Made by a program: the position numbers and the translations under genes
Shown here: positions 15,772-24,281 of the stretch, one piece after another
Numbering within the stretch: the stretch's first letter is position 1
Layout: each line of letters begins with the position of its first letter
Notes under the pieces: generated by a model
Seen by the model: the letters and a program-made list of their open reading frames with translations, nothing else
The model's database searches: none
What the model was told of the DNA's origin: nothing
Assembly: GCA_002472275.1 (NCBI GenBank)
Contig: DKRQ01000019.1
Span: 1 to 64,000 of the forward strand
Origin: Caryophanales bacterium UBA7278
GTDB taxonomy: Bacteria; Bacillota_I; Bacilli_A; RFN20; CAG-826
Direction of reading: 5' to 3'
Length of the DNA stretch: 64,000 nt

Positions 15772-17169
15772 ATGTATTATCGCCTAACCCCGAAAGTCGC
15801 CTTGAGGAAATGGAAGTACGTCGACCGCGCCATCTACCTCAAAGGAGTGGAAGACGCGCAAAAGGTCAGCCATGAGGATTTCGATTTGCTTTGCCTTTGC
15901 GACGCGAAGCATGACCTTCCCGAAGATCCCCGTCTAGAAAACCTCGAAAAGAAGGGATTCGTCCAAAAGTGCGAAAAAGGCGATGAGGTGAACTCTTGGT
16001 CTTTGCTTCATGAATACGACAACTTCTATTTCCCGAAGATGAACCTCATGGTCACCGGGAAGTGCAACCTCAATTGCCTCCATTGCTTCAACGCGAAAGA
16101 CAACGCGCCCCTAAACTCCGAATTGTCCTATGAGGATGTGCTGCACATCCTAGACCAGGCTAGGGACATTGGGGTCAACGCTTTCACCCTCACCGGCGGC
16201 GAACCTTTGGTGCATCCGCGTTTCATGGACATCGTTAGGGCCATCTACGAGAGGAATATGTTCATCTTCGAATTGAACACGAACGGCTTGCTCATCACAG
16301 AGAAGATGCTCGATGAATTCAAGGCAATTGGCTGCGACCCCCTTATCAAGATCTCCTTCGACGGGGTCGGTTACCATAATTGGATCAGACAGCATCCTAA
16401 GGCCGAGGAATTGACCCTCAAGGCTATCTCCTTATGCGTCAAAAACGGATTCAGGGTCAAAGCCCAGGTCCAGGTGAACCGCAAAAACGTCTCCGTGATG
16501 ATGAAGACCGCCGAAGTCTTGGATAAGCTAGGGGTCGAGACGATGAGGATCATCCGCACGACGGAAGCGCCCCGCTGGGAGAAAAACGCCCCGCAGTCCA
16601 GCCTTGGCATCGAGGAATATTACGAATCCATGCTGAAGTTCGCTTGCGAATACGCCACCTCCGGTTTGCAGATGGAAGTCGATGTCTGGCAGTTCCTTAG
16701 GTTAAAACCTCCTCATCGCTGCTACGAACTCGTCCCCATCGCTTGTAATAAGCACGATTTCAATCTTCGCATCCCCATGTGCAAGGGCAACCGCGGCATG
16801 ATCGCGGTCTCCTCTAGCGGCGAGGTCGTTCCTTGCTTACAGATGTCCGGTTATTTCTTGGAGAAGGGGATTAGCCTAGGCAACCTATTTAATACCCCGT
16901 TGAAGGAATTGACGAAGGATAGCCCCTATCTCGATTTGGCAATCGCCCCATTGCTAAAGCAAATCCTAGAAAACGACAAATGCGGCAACTGCAAATACTA
17001 CAAAGCCTGCACCGGCGGTTGCCCCGCGCTTGGGCTGCTCTATTCAAAACAGAGCAACTTCTACCACGAAGACATCACCAAATGCGTTTTCTTTGAAAAC
17101 GGATGGTATGAGAAAACCGTGGACGCGCTTAAGCAGTGGCGTCTACAAAACCCACTCGACATCGATTGA
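15772..17169 (+). CDS. Radical SAM/SPASM peptide-maturation enzyme
   Basis: A 465-residue enzyme. The radical SAM cluster motif CNLNCLHC is at Cys98, 102 and 105, followed by TGGEPL for SAM binding. An N-terminal region of about 85 residues resembles a peptide-recognition (RRE-like) domain. The C-terminal SPASM domain has additional Cys residues, including CGNCKYYKACTGGC (about 404-417) and KCVFF, for auxiliary iron-sulfur clusters. Enzymes of this type install thioether or carbon crosslinks in ribosomal peptides. The ATG at 15772 is 7 nt after AAAAAGGA. It heads the NHLM operon; no precursor is adjacent, but two Nif11-like precursors elsewhere share its promoter. The exact chemistry is unknown. 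Confidence 0.85.
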   Translation: MYYRLTPKVALRKWKYVDRAIYLKGVEDAQKVSHEDFDLLCLCDAKHDLPEDPRLENLEKKGFVQKCEKGDEVNSWSLLHEYDNFYFPKMNLMVTGKCNLNCLHCFNAKDNAPLNSELSYEDVLHILDQARDIGVNAFTLTGGEPLVHPRFMDIVRAIYERNMFIFELNTNGLLITEKMLDEFKAIGCDPLIKISFDGVGYHNWIRQHPKAEELTLKAISLCVKNGFRVKAQVQVNRKNVSVMMKTAEVLDKLGVETMRIIRTTEAPRWEKNAPQSSLGIEEYYESMLKFACEYATSGLQMEVDVWQFLRLKPPHRCYELVPIACNKHDFNLRIPMCKGNRGMIAVSSSGEVVPCLQMSGYFLEKGISLGNLFNTPLKELTKDSPYLDLAIAPLLKQILENDKCGNCKYYKACTGGCPALGLLYSKQSNFYHEDITKCVFFENGWYEKTVDALKQWRLQNPLDID

Positions 17170-17195
17170 CGCTTCGGCAAGGGAAAACCTCGTGT

Positions 17196-17218
17196 TTAGA
17201 TTGTGTTATTCAATCTAA
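17196..17218. promoter_or_regulatory. Perfect inverted repeat TTAGATTG-N7-CAATCTAA
   Basis: Two 8-bp arms with a 7-nt spacer immediately upstream of the -10 box of the adaptor gene. There is no T-run, so an operator is more likely than a terminator. Confidence 0.5.
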
Positions 17219-17228
17219 CGATATGTTG

Positions 17229-17234
17229 TAGAAT
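17229..17234 (+). promoter_or_regulatory. TAGAAT -10 box before the adaptor gene
   Basis: TAGAAT ends 12 nt before the ATG at 17247 with no Shine-Dalgarno sequence. It gives the exporter genes an internal promoter separate from that of the radical SAM gene. Confidence 0.45.
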
Positions 17235-17246
17235 TTTACCCTAGAC

Positions 17247-17630
17247 ATGAAGAAGCCCGCCCCAAGCATCTCCAATCCAGACGAATTGAACAAACGTTTG
17301 CAGCGCACCTCTCCCGTCGCCTGGGTTTCTTTGGCCGTTTGCGTTTTGGCGATGGCCGGCTTTTTGGCTTGGTCCTTCCTCTATCGCTTCCAAGATAAGA
17401 TCGTCGGTTCCGCCCATATCGATAACGGTCAGGCAACCCTCGTCGTCGACGCCAGCAAGAAAAATAAATTGGCGGTAGGGCAGAAGGTCTATATCGCGGA
17501 GCAAGTGGGGGAAATCGTCTCCCTGAATAGCGATAACCTCGTCGTTTCTTCCTTTTCCCTGCCTAACGGGGATTACACCTACACCATTGTCAGGGAAGTC
17601 AGGCCCGTGGACTTTTTGATCGGAGGATGA
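17247..17630 (+). CDS. Short HlyD-like adaptor of the NHLM exporter
   Basis: A 127-residue protein with one transmembrane segment (about 25-46) and an extracytoplasmic tail. The N-terminus (SISNPDELNKRLQRTSPVAW) matches the start of NHLM-system HlyD-family secretion proteins, which are usually more than twice this length. The long coiled-coil hairpin and most of the beta-barrel are missing; what remains resembles a small beta-rich, lipoyl-like domain. In a monoderm no tunnel to an outer membrane is needed, so a reduced adaptor makes sense. It is coupled to the C39 exporter gene downstream. Confidence 0.7.
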   Translation: MKKPAPSISNPDELNKRLQRTSPVAWVSLAVCVLAMAGFLAWSFLYRFQDKIVGSAHIDNGQATLVVDASKKNKLAVGQKVYIAEQVGEIVSLNSDNLVVSSFSLPNGDYTYTIVREVRPVDFLIGG

Positions 17631-17632
17631 AC

Positions 17633-19801
17633 GTGAGCAAGGTCAAAAAGCCAAAAACCAAAGGAGTCGCATCCACCCCAATTATCATGCAACTCGAGGC
17701 CCTCGAGTGCGGGGCGGCGTCTTTGGCTATGGTCATGGCCTATTATGGCAGGTGGGTACCCCTAGAACAGGTGCGCGTCGATTGTGGCGTCTCCCGTAAC
17801 GGCTCCAACGCGAAGAACATCCTCGCCGCCGCTAGAAGATATGGTTTCAAGACCAAGGGCTATGCGTTCAACGTGCATGGCCTAAGGGAAAAGGGCAAAT
17901 TCCCCGCGATCATCCATTGGACCGGCGGCCATTTCGTCGTCCTAAACGGGTTCCGTGGCAACAAGGCCTACATCAACGATCCCGCGAAAGGGGTCATGAA
18001 GGTCGACATGGAGACGTTTGAGAAGAACTTCACCGGCATCTACCTCGAAATCGTCCCCGACGAAAGCTTTGTCCCAGGTGGCAAGAGGAAGCCGATCATC
18101 GCCTTCGTTAAGAAAAGGCTCAAAGGCGCGGCGCCCCTCATCGTCTTCTTCTCCATCGTCACGATCCTCCTTTACGTCTTCTCCGTCATCAACCCGATCA
18201 CGAGTCAGGTGTTCGTGGACTATCTTTTGGGCGGGCAAAACCCGGATTGGCTACTTCCCTTCATCTATATCGTCGCCGGGATTGGGCTGCTTCAGGTCGC
18301 CGTCACCGCGATCCAATCGATCTATACCTATAAGGTGAGCGGCAAGCTCGACCTCATTGGTTCCGCGACCTACATGTGGAGGCTCCTAAGGCTTCCGATC
18401 GTCTTCTTCTCGCAAAGGATGGTCGGCGATTTGCAAAACCGCCAATCCGAAAACGCTTCGATCGCCGAGACGCTCGTCAACGTCGTCGCCCCCTTGGCCT
18501 TCAACGTCATCATGATCGTGGTCTATCTCGTCATCATGATCGCCAAGAGCTGGATCTTGACTCTCATCGGGGTCGCCACGGTCGTCCTTAACGCCTTCCT
18601 TTCCCGTTATATCTCCAAGGTCAGGGTCAACATCTCCCGCGTCCAAGCCCGTGACACCGCCATGCTCGCCGCGATGACCGCCAAAGGCATCGAGATGGCT
18701 GAGACGATCAAGTCCAACGGTGCCGAAAACGCCTATTTCGAACGTTGGTCCGAAGCCCATGAAAACGCGGTCGCCGGCAAGATAAAAATCGCAAAAACCA
18801 ATCAAACCCTGGGTATTTTGCCTTCTTTCGTGGTGATGATCGCCAATTATTCCGTCCTCATTTTAGGCGTCTATTACACGATTCAAGGCCAATTCACGGT
18901 CGGCTCGATTTTGGCTTTCCAGGGACTACTAAGCGCCTTCATGTCGCCTGCGATGACGATGATCAACGGCGGCCAGACCCTCCAAGAGATGCGCACGCAG
19001 ATGGAGAGGGTCGACGACGTGCTCGAATATCCTCTAGACGAAAACGTCACGAGGAAGATCGAGACCGAGGAATTCTCCAAGGTCAAAGGCAACCTCGTTT
19101 TGAAGAACTTGACGTTTGGCTACTCCCGCCTCGACCGTCCCGTCCTCGAGGATTTCTCCTTGGAAATCAAGCAGGGGCAGAAGGTCGCGATCGTCGGCTC
19201 GACGGGCTCAGGTAAGTCCACCCTATCCAAACTCATCTCCGGCCTATATTCGCCTTGGTCGGGGGAAATCGTCTTCGATGGCAAGAAGATCGAGGAGATC
19301 GACCATGAGATCTTCGCTTCCTCAATCGCGGTCGTCGACCAGGAAATCACCCTGTTTGAGGACACGATCAACAATAACCTCAAGATGTGGGACGAATCGA
19401 TTGAGGACTATGAGGTCATCATGGCCTGCAACGACGCGCAGATCCATCAGCAGATCATGGCTAGGCAAGGCGGTTATAACGCCCCGGTGCTAGAAGGGGG
19501 AAGGAACTTCTCCGGCGGGGAAAGGCAAAGGCTAGAAATCGCCCGTTCGTTGGCTTTGGACCCTAGCATCATCATCCTCGACGAGGCGACCTCGGCTCTC
19601 GACGCCAAAACCGAGCACGAAGTCATCAAAGCCATCCAGGCCAGAGGCATCACCACGATCGTCATCGCCCATAGGCTTTCGACGATCCGCGACGCCGATT
19701 TGATCGTTGTCCTAGAGAAAGGGCATGTCGTCGAATCGGGCAACCACGAACAACTCATGGAGAGGAAGGGCTCTTATTACGAGCTCGTCACCAACGAATA
19801 G
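17633..19801 (+). CDS. NHLM/NHLP-type ABC exporter with C39 peptidase
   Basis: A 722-residue bifunctional exporter that removes double-Gly leaders and pumps out the mature peptide. The C39 peptidase (residues 1-140) has catalytic Cys26 in LECGAAS, His100 in GGHFVVL and Asp116 in INDPA. Six transmembrane helices follow (about 160-440), then the ATPase: Walker A GSTGSGKST, signature NFSGGERQRL, Walker B IIILDEATSALD. I place the start at GTG 17633 because GGAGG at 17622-17626 is 6 nt away; the ATG at 17627 abuts GGAGG with no spacing. Natural substrates are the Nif11-like peptides at 4423 and 58016, by inference. Confidence 0.9.
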   Translation: MSKVKKPKTKGVASTPIIMQLEALECGAASLAMVMAYYGRWVPLEQVRVDCGVSRNGSNAKNILAAARRYGFKTKGYAFNVHGLREKGKFPAIIHWTGGHFVVLNGFRGNKAYINDPAKGVMKVDMETFEKNFTGIYLEIVPDESFVPGGKRKPIIAFVKKRLKGAAPLIVFFSIVTILLYVFSVINPITSQVFVDYLLGGQNPDWLLPFIYIVAGIGLLQVAVTAIQSIYTYKVSGKLDLIGSATYMWRLLRLPIVFFSQRMVGDLQNRQSENASIAETLVNVVAPLAFNVIMIVVYLVIMIAKSWILTLIGVATVVLNAFLSRYISKVRVNISRVQARDTAMLAAMTAKGIEMAETIKSNGAENAYFERWSEAHENAVAGKIKIAKTNQTLGILPSFVVMIANYSVLILGVYYTIQGQFTVGSILAFQGLLSAFMSPAMTMINGGQTLQEMRTQMERVDDVLEYPLDENVTRKIETEEFSKVKGNLVLKNLTFGYSRLDRPVLEDFSLEIKQGQKVAIVGSTGSGKSTLSKLISGLYSPWSGEIVFDGKKIEEIDHEIFASSIAVVDQEITLFEDTINNNLKMWDESIEDYEVIMACNDAQIHQQIMARQGGYNAPVLEGGRNFSGGERQRLEIARSLALDPSIIILDEATSALDAKTEHEVIKAIQARGITTIVIAHRLSTIRDADLIVVLEKGHVVESGNHEQLMERKGSYYELVTNE

Positions 19802-19815
19802 GAAAGGAGGGGAAG

Positions 19816-22014
19816 ATGGGCTGGTTTGAAGAGCAAATGAAGAAGCGCAAGAAACTCGACGAGCAGACGTTCGAGGATTCTTTCCTTTCCCTCGCGGGCA
19901 TCCGCAAAGCCAAACAAGGCGATTTAAGCGATGAGACCGTCAGGGATAACTTCGTCCTCTCGCAGATCCTTTCCTATTACCGTTATCCGATGGTGGACGT
20001 GCCTAACACCATCACCAAATTCCAGGACAAGCTCAGCTACGTCCTAGGAAGGTGCGGCATCGAATACCACAAAGTGGTGCTCAACGACCAATATATCGGC
20101 GATGGCACCTCCCCGCTTCTAATCTTCACGATCCTAAACGAAATCCCGGTCGTTCTCTTCCCCAAGGGACCTAACGAATACTCCTACGTCAACTATCAAA
20201 CCGGCAAAAAGGTCCGCATCGACGCCTCCTTGGTCAACCGTTTGGAAATCGAGGCCTATTGCTTCTTCCGTCCGCTTCCTAAGAACAAGGCCACCGTGAA
20301 AGACTACGCCAAATACGTGGGTCAATCGGTAAGGCCGCTCGACATCGTGCTGCTCGTCCTGTTTGCCGCGCTAGCAACTGGGGTTGGCCTATTGCTGCCC
20401 ATGCTAACGAGGATATTGACGGGCGACGTCGCCACAAGCAAAGACCTAGGCCAATTCGTCTCCATCTCGATTTACGTGGTGGCCGCGGCAACGGGTTTAT
20501 TGCTCGTGAAGGCCATTCAAAATTTCGTCAACATCCGCATCGCCATCAACGTCGAAAAGGGCGTTTTGGCGGCGACGATGAGGCGAGTGCTCTCTCTTCC
20601 GGCCTCCTTTTTCAAGAAATACAACACCGGCGAACTCACCGCGAGGACCTCGAGCGTCCCTCAGCTTGCCAACCTTTTGCTTAACGGCGTCTTCGTCACC
20701 CTCGTTTCGGCGGTCATGTCGCTAGCCTATCTTTTCCAATTGACCGCCTTCGCTCCCGCCCTTATTGGACCGGTCGCCTTAGTCCTAGTGGCGATGACGG
20801 CCTTCTCCATCGCGACTTCCTTTGCTAGAAGGAAGTGGCAGAAGAAGCGCCTAGAACTCTCCTCCAAGGAAGCCGGCGTCACCTACGAGATCATCAATGG
20901 CATCCAAAAGATCCGCCTTTCTGGATCGGAGAAGAGGGTCTTCGCTAAATGGGCGGCGGCTTACGCCAAAGACGCGAAGGCCCGTTATAACCCGCCATTG
21001 CTAATAAGGCTTTCCCCGGCGATTTCCCTTTTGATTTCCTTACTAGGCAACATCGCCCTCTATTTCGTCGCCGCCAAAACGGGGGTCGACGCGGGTAGTT
21101 ATGCCGCGTTCGTCGCCTCCTATGGCGTGCTCTCCGCCGCCTTCCTCTCCGTCGCGGACATGGTGGGGGTCATTTGCTCCCTCCGCCCCCTCTACGAGAT
21201 GGCGCGCCCGATCCTAGAGACCCAACCCGAAATCGAGCAGGGGAAGGAAGTCGTCAAATCGATCAACGGCAACATCCGTTTCGAAAACGTCTCCTTCCGT
21301 TATAACGATTCCGCGCCGCTCGTCCTCGATAAACTCTCCCTAGACATCAAAGAGGGAGAATACGTCGCGATCGTAGGCAGGACGGGATGCGGCAAATCCA
21401 CGCTTATTAGGTTGCTTCTAGGGTTTGAAAAGCCAATCGAAGGCAAAATCTATTTCGACGGCAAGGACCTAGAAACCCTCGATGTCTCCTCTTTGAGGAG
21501 AAACATCGGCTCCGTCATGCAAAACGGAAGTCTCTTCCACGCGGACATCTATTCCAACACGGTCATCTCGGCCCCCTCGCTAACCGAAGAAGATGCCTGG
21601 AAGGCCGCCGAAATCGCCAATATCGCCGACGACATCCGTGAGATGCCAATGGGAATGAAGACGGTCATCTCCGAAGGCCAAGGCGGCATCTCCGGAGGCC
21701 AAAAGCAAAGGATCATGATCGCCAGGGCCATCGTCCACAAACCAAAGGTTTTGGTCTTCGACGAGGCCACGAGCGCCCTCGACAATAAGACGCAAAAAAG
21801 CATCTCGGATTCGATCAATAAGCTTAACTGCACGAGGCTAGTCATCGCCCACCGTTTATCCACCATCAAAAACGCAGATAGAATTTTGATGCTAGAAGAT
21901 GGCAAAATTATCGAAGAAGGCACTTATAATGCCTTGATAGAGAAAAAAGGAAAGTTCGCCGAGCTCGTCGATAGGCAAAGGCTCGATGGCGGACTTATGG
22001 AGGACGGCATATGA
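19816..22014 (+). CDS. Second NHLM-type ABC exporter (no active peptidase)
   Basis: A 732-residue transporter. The N-terminal 160 residues are a cytosolic domain lacking the C39 Cys and His, as in the NHLM partner subunit; six transmembrane helices (about 175-430) and an ATPase follow, with Walker A GRTGCGKST, signature GISGGQKQRI and Walker B VLVFDEATSALD. It probably pairs with the preceding C39 subunit, as the two genes are always neighbours in NHLM systems. GGAAAGGAGGGGAAG precedes the ATG. Confidence 0.88.
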   Translation: MGWFEEQMKKRKKLDEQTFEDSFLSLAGIRKAKQGDLSDETVRDNFVLSQILSYYRYPMVDVPNTITKFQDKLSYVLGRCGIEYHKVVLNDQYIGDGTSPLLIFTILNEIPVVLFPKGPNEYSYVNYQTGKKVRIDASLVNRLEIEAYCFFRPLPKNKATVKDYAKYVGQSVRPLDIVLLVLFAALATGVGLLLPMLTRILTGDVATSKDLGQFVSISIYVVAAATGLLLVKAIQNFVNIRIAINVEKGVLAATMRRVLSLPASFFKKYNTGELTARTSSVPQLANLLLNGVFVTLVSAVMSLAYLFQLTAFAPALIGPVALVLVAMTAFSIATSFARRKWQKKRLELSSKEAGVTYEIINGIQKIRLSGSEKRVFAKWAAAYAKDAKARYNPPLLIRLSPAISLLISLLGNIALYFVAAKTGVDAGSYAAFVASYGVLSAAFLSVADMVGVICSLRPLYEMARPILETQPEIEQGKEVVKSINGNIRFENVSFRYNDSAPLVLDKLSLDIKEGEYVAIVGRTGCGKSTLIRLLLGFEKPIEGKIYFDGKDLETLDVSSLRRNIGSVMQNGSLFHADIYSNTVISAPSLTEEDAWKAAEIANIADDIREMPMGMKTVISEGQGGISGGQKQRIMIARAIVHKPKVLVFDEATSALDNKTQKSISDSINKLNCTRLVIAHRLSTIKNADRILMLEDGKIIEEGTYNALIEKKGKFAELVDRQRLDGGLMEDGI

Positions 22015-22304
22015 AAAACGTCATTGAAAAAGAAATCCTAACCATCTACCTCGAAGGGGAACTTAACTCCTCTAATGCCGAGGACGTCGAAAAGGAAGTG
22101 GAGGGCATCTTGTCCAAGGGTGGCTTCAAGGCCATTCGCTTGGATTTCGGTAACCTCACCTACATCTCTTCCGCCGGGCTAAGGATCATCGTCCGTATCA
22201 AGCAGCGTTATGACGACACCTCGCTAGTCAACGTCCCCGAAGGCGTTTACGACATCTTCGCGATGGTCGGCTTCCAAAATCTCCTCACAATCGAGAGAAA
22301 ATAG
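22011..22304 (+). CDS. STAS-domain anti-sigma factor antagonist
   Basis: A 97-residue single STAS domain of the SpoIIAA/RsbV type. The segment LTYISSAGLRIIVRI carries the Ser (53 or 54) that anti-sigma kinases phosphorylate. It overlaps the exporter gene upstream by 4 nt (ATGA) and is followed 34 nt later by a phosphatase/kinase gene. This gives a two-protein partner-switching pair inside an export operon. The partner sigma factor, if any, is not in the window. Confidence 0.88.
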   Translation: MKNVIEKEILTIYLEGELNSSNAEDVEKEVEGILSKGGFKAIRLDFGNLTYISSAGLRIIVRIKQRYDDTSLVNVPEGVYDIFAMVGFQNLLTIERK

Positions 22305-22338
22305 CCTAAGGGCATAGGGCCGCCCAAAAGGGAGAACC

Positions 22339-24195
22339 ATGGAAATAAAGAACACGGATTACCGGAAGGCCTACCAGGAAAACGAAGCCGACGCCAATCG
22401 GCACATGAGCTTCGTCAATGCCGCGGCGGGCGTTTTGGCCATCATCATTTGGGTTCTCTATGCCGCCAAAATCTTCACGATTCCTGACTATTTTTATACG
22501 ACGGTTTGCATCCTCTTCCCGCTGATTGCCCTCTTGATGTTCACCCCTCTATTCATGGTGAAGACCGAGCTGGTCCGCAAGGCATGGTACAAATACTTCA
22601 TCCTCTTCTCGCTTCTAATCGTCATCATCGCCCTCAACATCACCGTCCCTAAGCACAGTCTCCTCTTCTGGCCCTTCGCCGTCCTCATCGCGAACCATTA
22701 CTACAACCCGAGGATGGGCAGGATCATCTTCGTCGTGACCATCGTTGCCATGCTCATTTGCCTCTATTTGGGCATGTTCTTTGGCGAATTCGACGAGAAC
22801 CTCTTCGGCGGTGGCGTCGTCATGCCCGATGGCAGCGTCGGCACCGTGGAGACGTTCGAGGAAAGGGTGAAACTCCTCGATGACCTCCGTGCGGCGGGCA
22901 ATAACCGTTACATCAAGGTGTTGGTCTTCTATTACTTCCCCAGGGCCATGATTGTGACCCTCTTCTTCATGGTCTCCAACTTGCTTAATAGAAGGACCTA
23001 CAAGCTCCTTGGTAAGGAAATCAGGATCCACGATGAACAAGAGAAAGCCAAGACCGAGCTAGGGGTCGCCAAGGAAATCCAGATGAACACCCTTCCCGAG
23101 GGAATCGTTGACTCCCGCGAGGTCGAGATCATCGGTGAGCTTAAGGCCGCAAAAGAAGTGGGGGGCGACCTCTACGATTACCTTACGATCGACGAGAACC
23201 ACGTCGCCGCTTTGGTGGGTGACGTTTCGGGGAAAGGAGTTCCCGCCGCGATGTTCATGATGAAGACGATCACCTCCTTCCGCGACTTCGCCGCGCCTGG
23301 GAAATCGCCTTCGCAGATTCTTAGGGAAGTCAACGCCGCGATCTATAACGGCAACAAAAAGAGCATGTTCGTCACCTGCTTCCTCGCCATTTTGGATAAG
23401 AGGAACGGCAAGGTCGTCTACGCTAACGCGGGCCATAATCCCCCGATCATCGGCTCCAATGGCCATTTCTCTTACCTCAAATCGAACGCTGGCTTGATGT
23501 TAGGCTGCTTCAAGGATTCCTTCCTTAAGGACGAGGAAATCACTTTGAAGCCCGGCGAAAGCATCACCCTTTATACCGACGGCATCACCGAGGCTAGGAA
23601 CGCCGCGGGCGAATTCTTCGGCGAGGAAAGGCTCCTAAATGTCTTCAACCGCCGCGCCTATAACTGCGCGGTGGAGCTCCACCATTCCGTGAAGGAGGAC
23701 ATCCGTTCCTTCGTCAAGGAAGCCCCTCAAAGCGACGACATCACGATCGTCACCATGAAATACCAAGGCGACAAATATTCCTATGAGGAAAAGGAGTTCG
23801 ACGCCAGAAAAGAAAACGTTTCGGACATGCTTTCCTTCATCAAGGGCTTCTGCGAAAAGCATAGCTTCCCCGAGGACTTTAGGAACAAGCTGACCATCGT
23901 TGGCGATGAGCTCCTCTCCAACATCGTCAACCACGGCTACGAGAACAAAGGCGGCAAGATCTACGTCCACCTTTCCCTGGACGAGGAGGAGAACCAGTTC
24001 GCCCTCACGGTCATCGACGGGGCCAAGGCCTTCAACCAGCTCCAAGTCGATAACCCCGAGGTGGGCACCGACCCCAAGACCCAGCCAATCGGCGGCCTAG
24101 GGATCATGATCGTGAAGAAGATCATGACCGAATATGCCTACGATAGGATCAATGAGAAAAACGTGCTGGTTTTGAAGAAAAACCTCGCGAATTGA
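22339..24195 (+). CDS. SpoIIE-type PP2C phosphatase with HATPase (RsbW-like) domain
   Basis: A 618-residue membrane signalling protein. Residues 20-225 hold about six transmembrane helices. A short coiled coil (AKTELGVAKEIQMNTLP) leads into a SpoIIE PP2C domain (about 245-475) with GGDLYDY, GDVSGKGVPAAMFM and YANAGHNPP, the metal-binding Asp and Gly motifs. The C-terminal domain (about 485-615) is an RsbW/SpoIIAB-like GHKL ATPase (GDELLSNIVNHGYEN, GGLGIMIVKKIM). Phosphatase and kinase for a STAS protein are thus fused in one chain, so it may both dephosphorylate and phosphorylate the adjacent STAS protein. GGGAG precedes the ATG. Confidence 0.88.
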   Translation: MEIKNTDYRKAYQENEADANRHMSFVNAAAGVLAIIIWVLYAAKIFTIPDYFYTTVCILFPLIALLMFTPLFMVKTELVRKAWYKYFILFSLLIVIIALNITVPKHSLLFWPFAVLIANHYYNPRMGRIIFVVTIVAMLICLYLGMFFGEFDENLFGGGVVMPDGSVGTVETFEERVKLLDDLRAAGNNRYIKVLVFYYFPRAMIVTLFFMVSNLLNRRTYKLLGKEIRIHDEQEKAKTELGVAKEIQMNTLPEGIVDSREVEIIGELKAAKEVGGDLYDYLTIDENHVAALVGDVSGKGVPAAMFMMKTITSFRDFAAPGKSPSQILREVNAAIYNGNKKSMFVTCFLAILDKRNGKVVYANAGHNPPIIGSNGHFSYLKSNAGLMLGCFKDSFLKDEEITLKPGESITLYTDGITEARNAAGEFFGEERLLNVFNRRAYNCAVELHHSVKEDIRSFVKEAPQSDDITIVTMKYQGDKYSYEEKEFDARKENVSDMLSFIKGFCEKHSFPEDFRNKLTIVGDELLSNIVNHGYENKGGKIYVHLSLDEEENQFALTVIDGAKAFNQLQVDNPEVGTDPKTQPIGGLGIMIVKKIMTEYAYDRINEKNVLVLKKNLAN

Positions 24196-24211
24196 CGGGA
24201 AAAACGAATAC

Positions 24212-24240
24212 GGGCAAGGTTTGGAACCTTGCCCTTTCTT
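24212..24240 (+). terminator. Terminator of the NHLM operon
   Basis: GGGCAAGGTT, a 3-nt loop and AACCTTGCCC, followed by TTTCTTT. Confidence 0.85.
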
Positions 24241-24245
24241 TATGG

Positions 24246-24275
24246 AAAAAGGACCGAACGTTATGTCCGATCCTT
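24246..24275 (-). terminator. Terminator for unknown-family copy 2
   Basis: On the minus strand AAGGATCGGAC pairs with GTTCGGTCCTT (two mismatched pairs) and runs into TTTTTCC. Confidence 0.65.
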
Positions 24276-24281
24276 CCTTAC

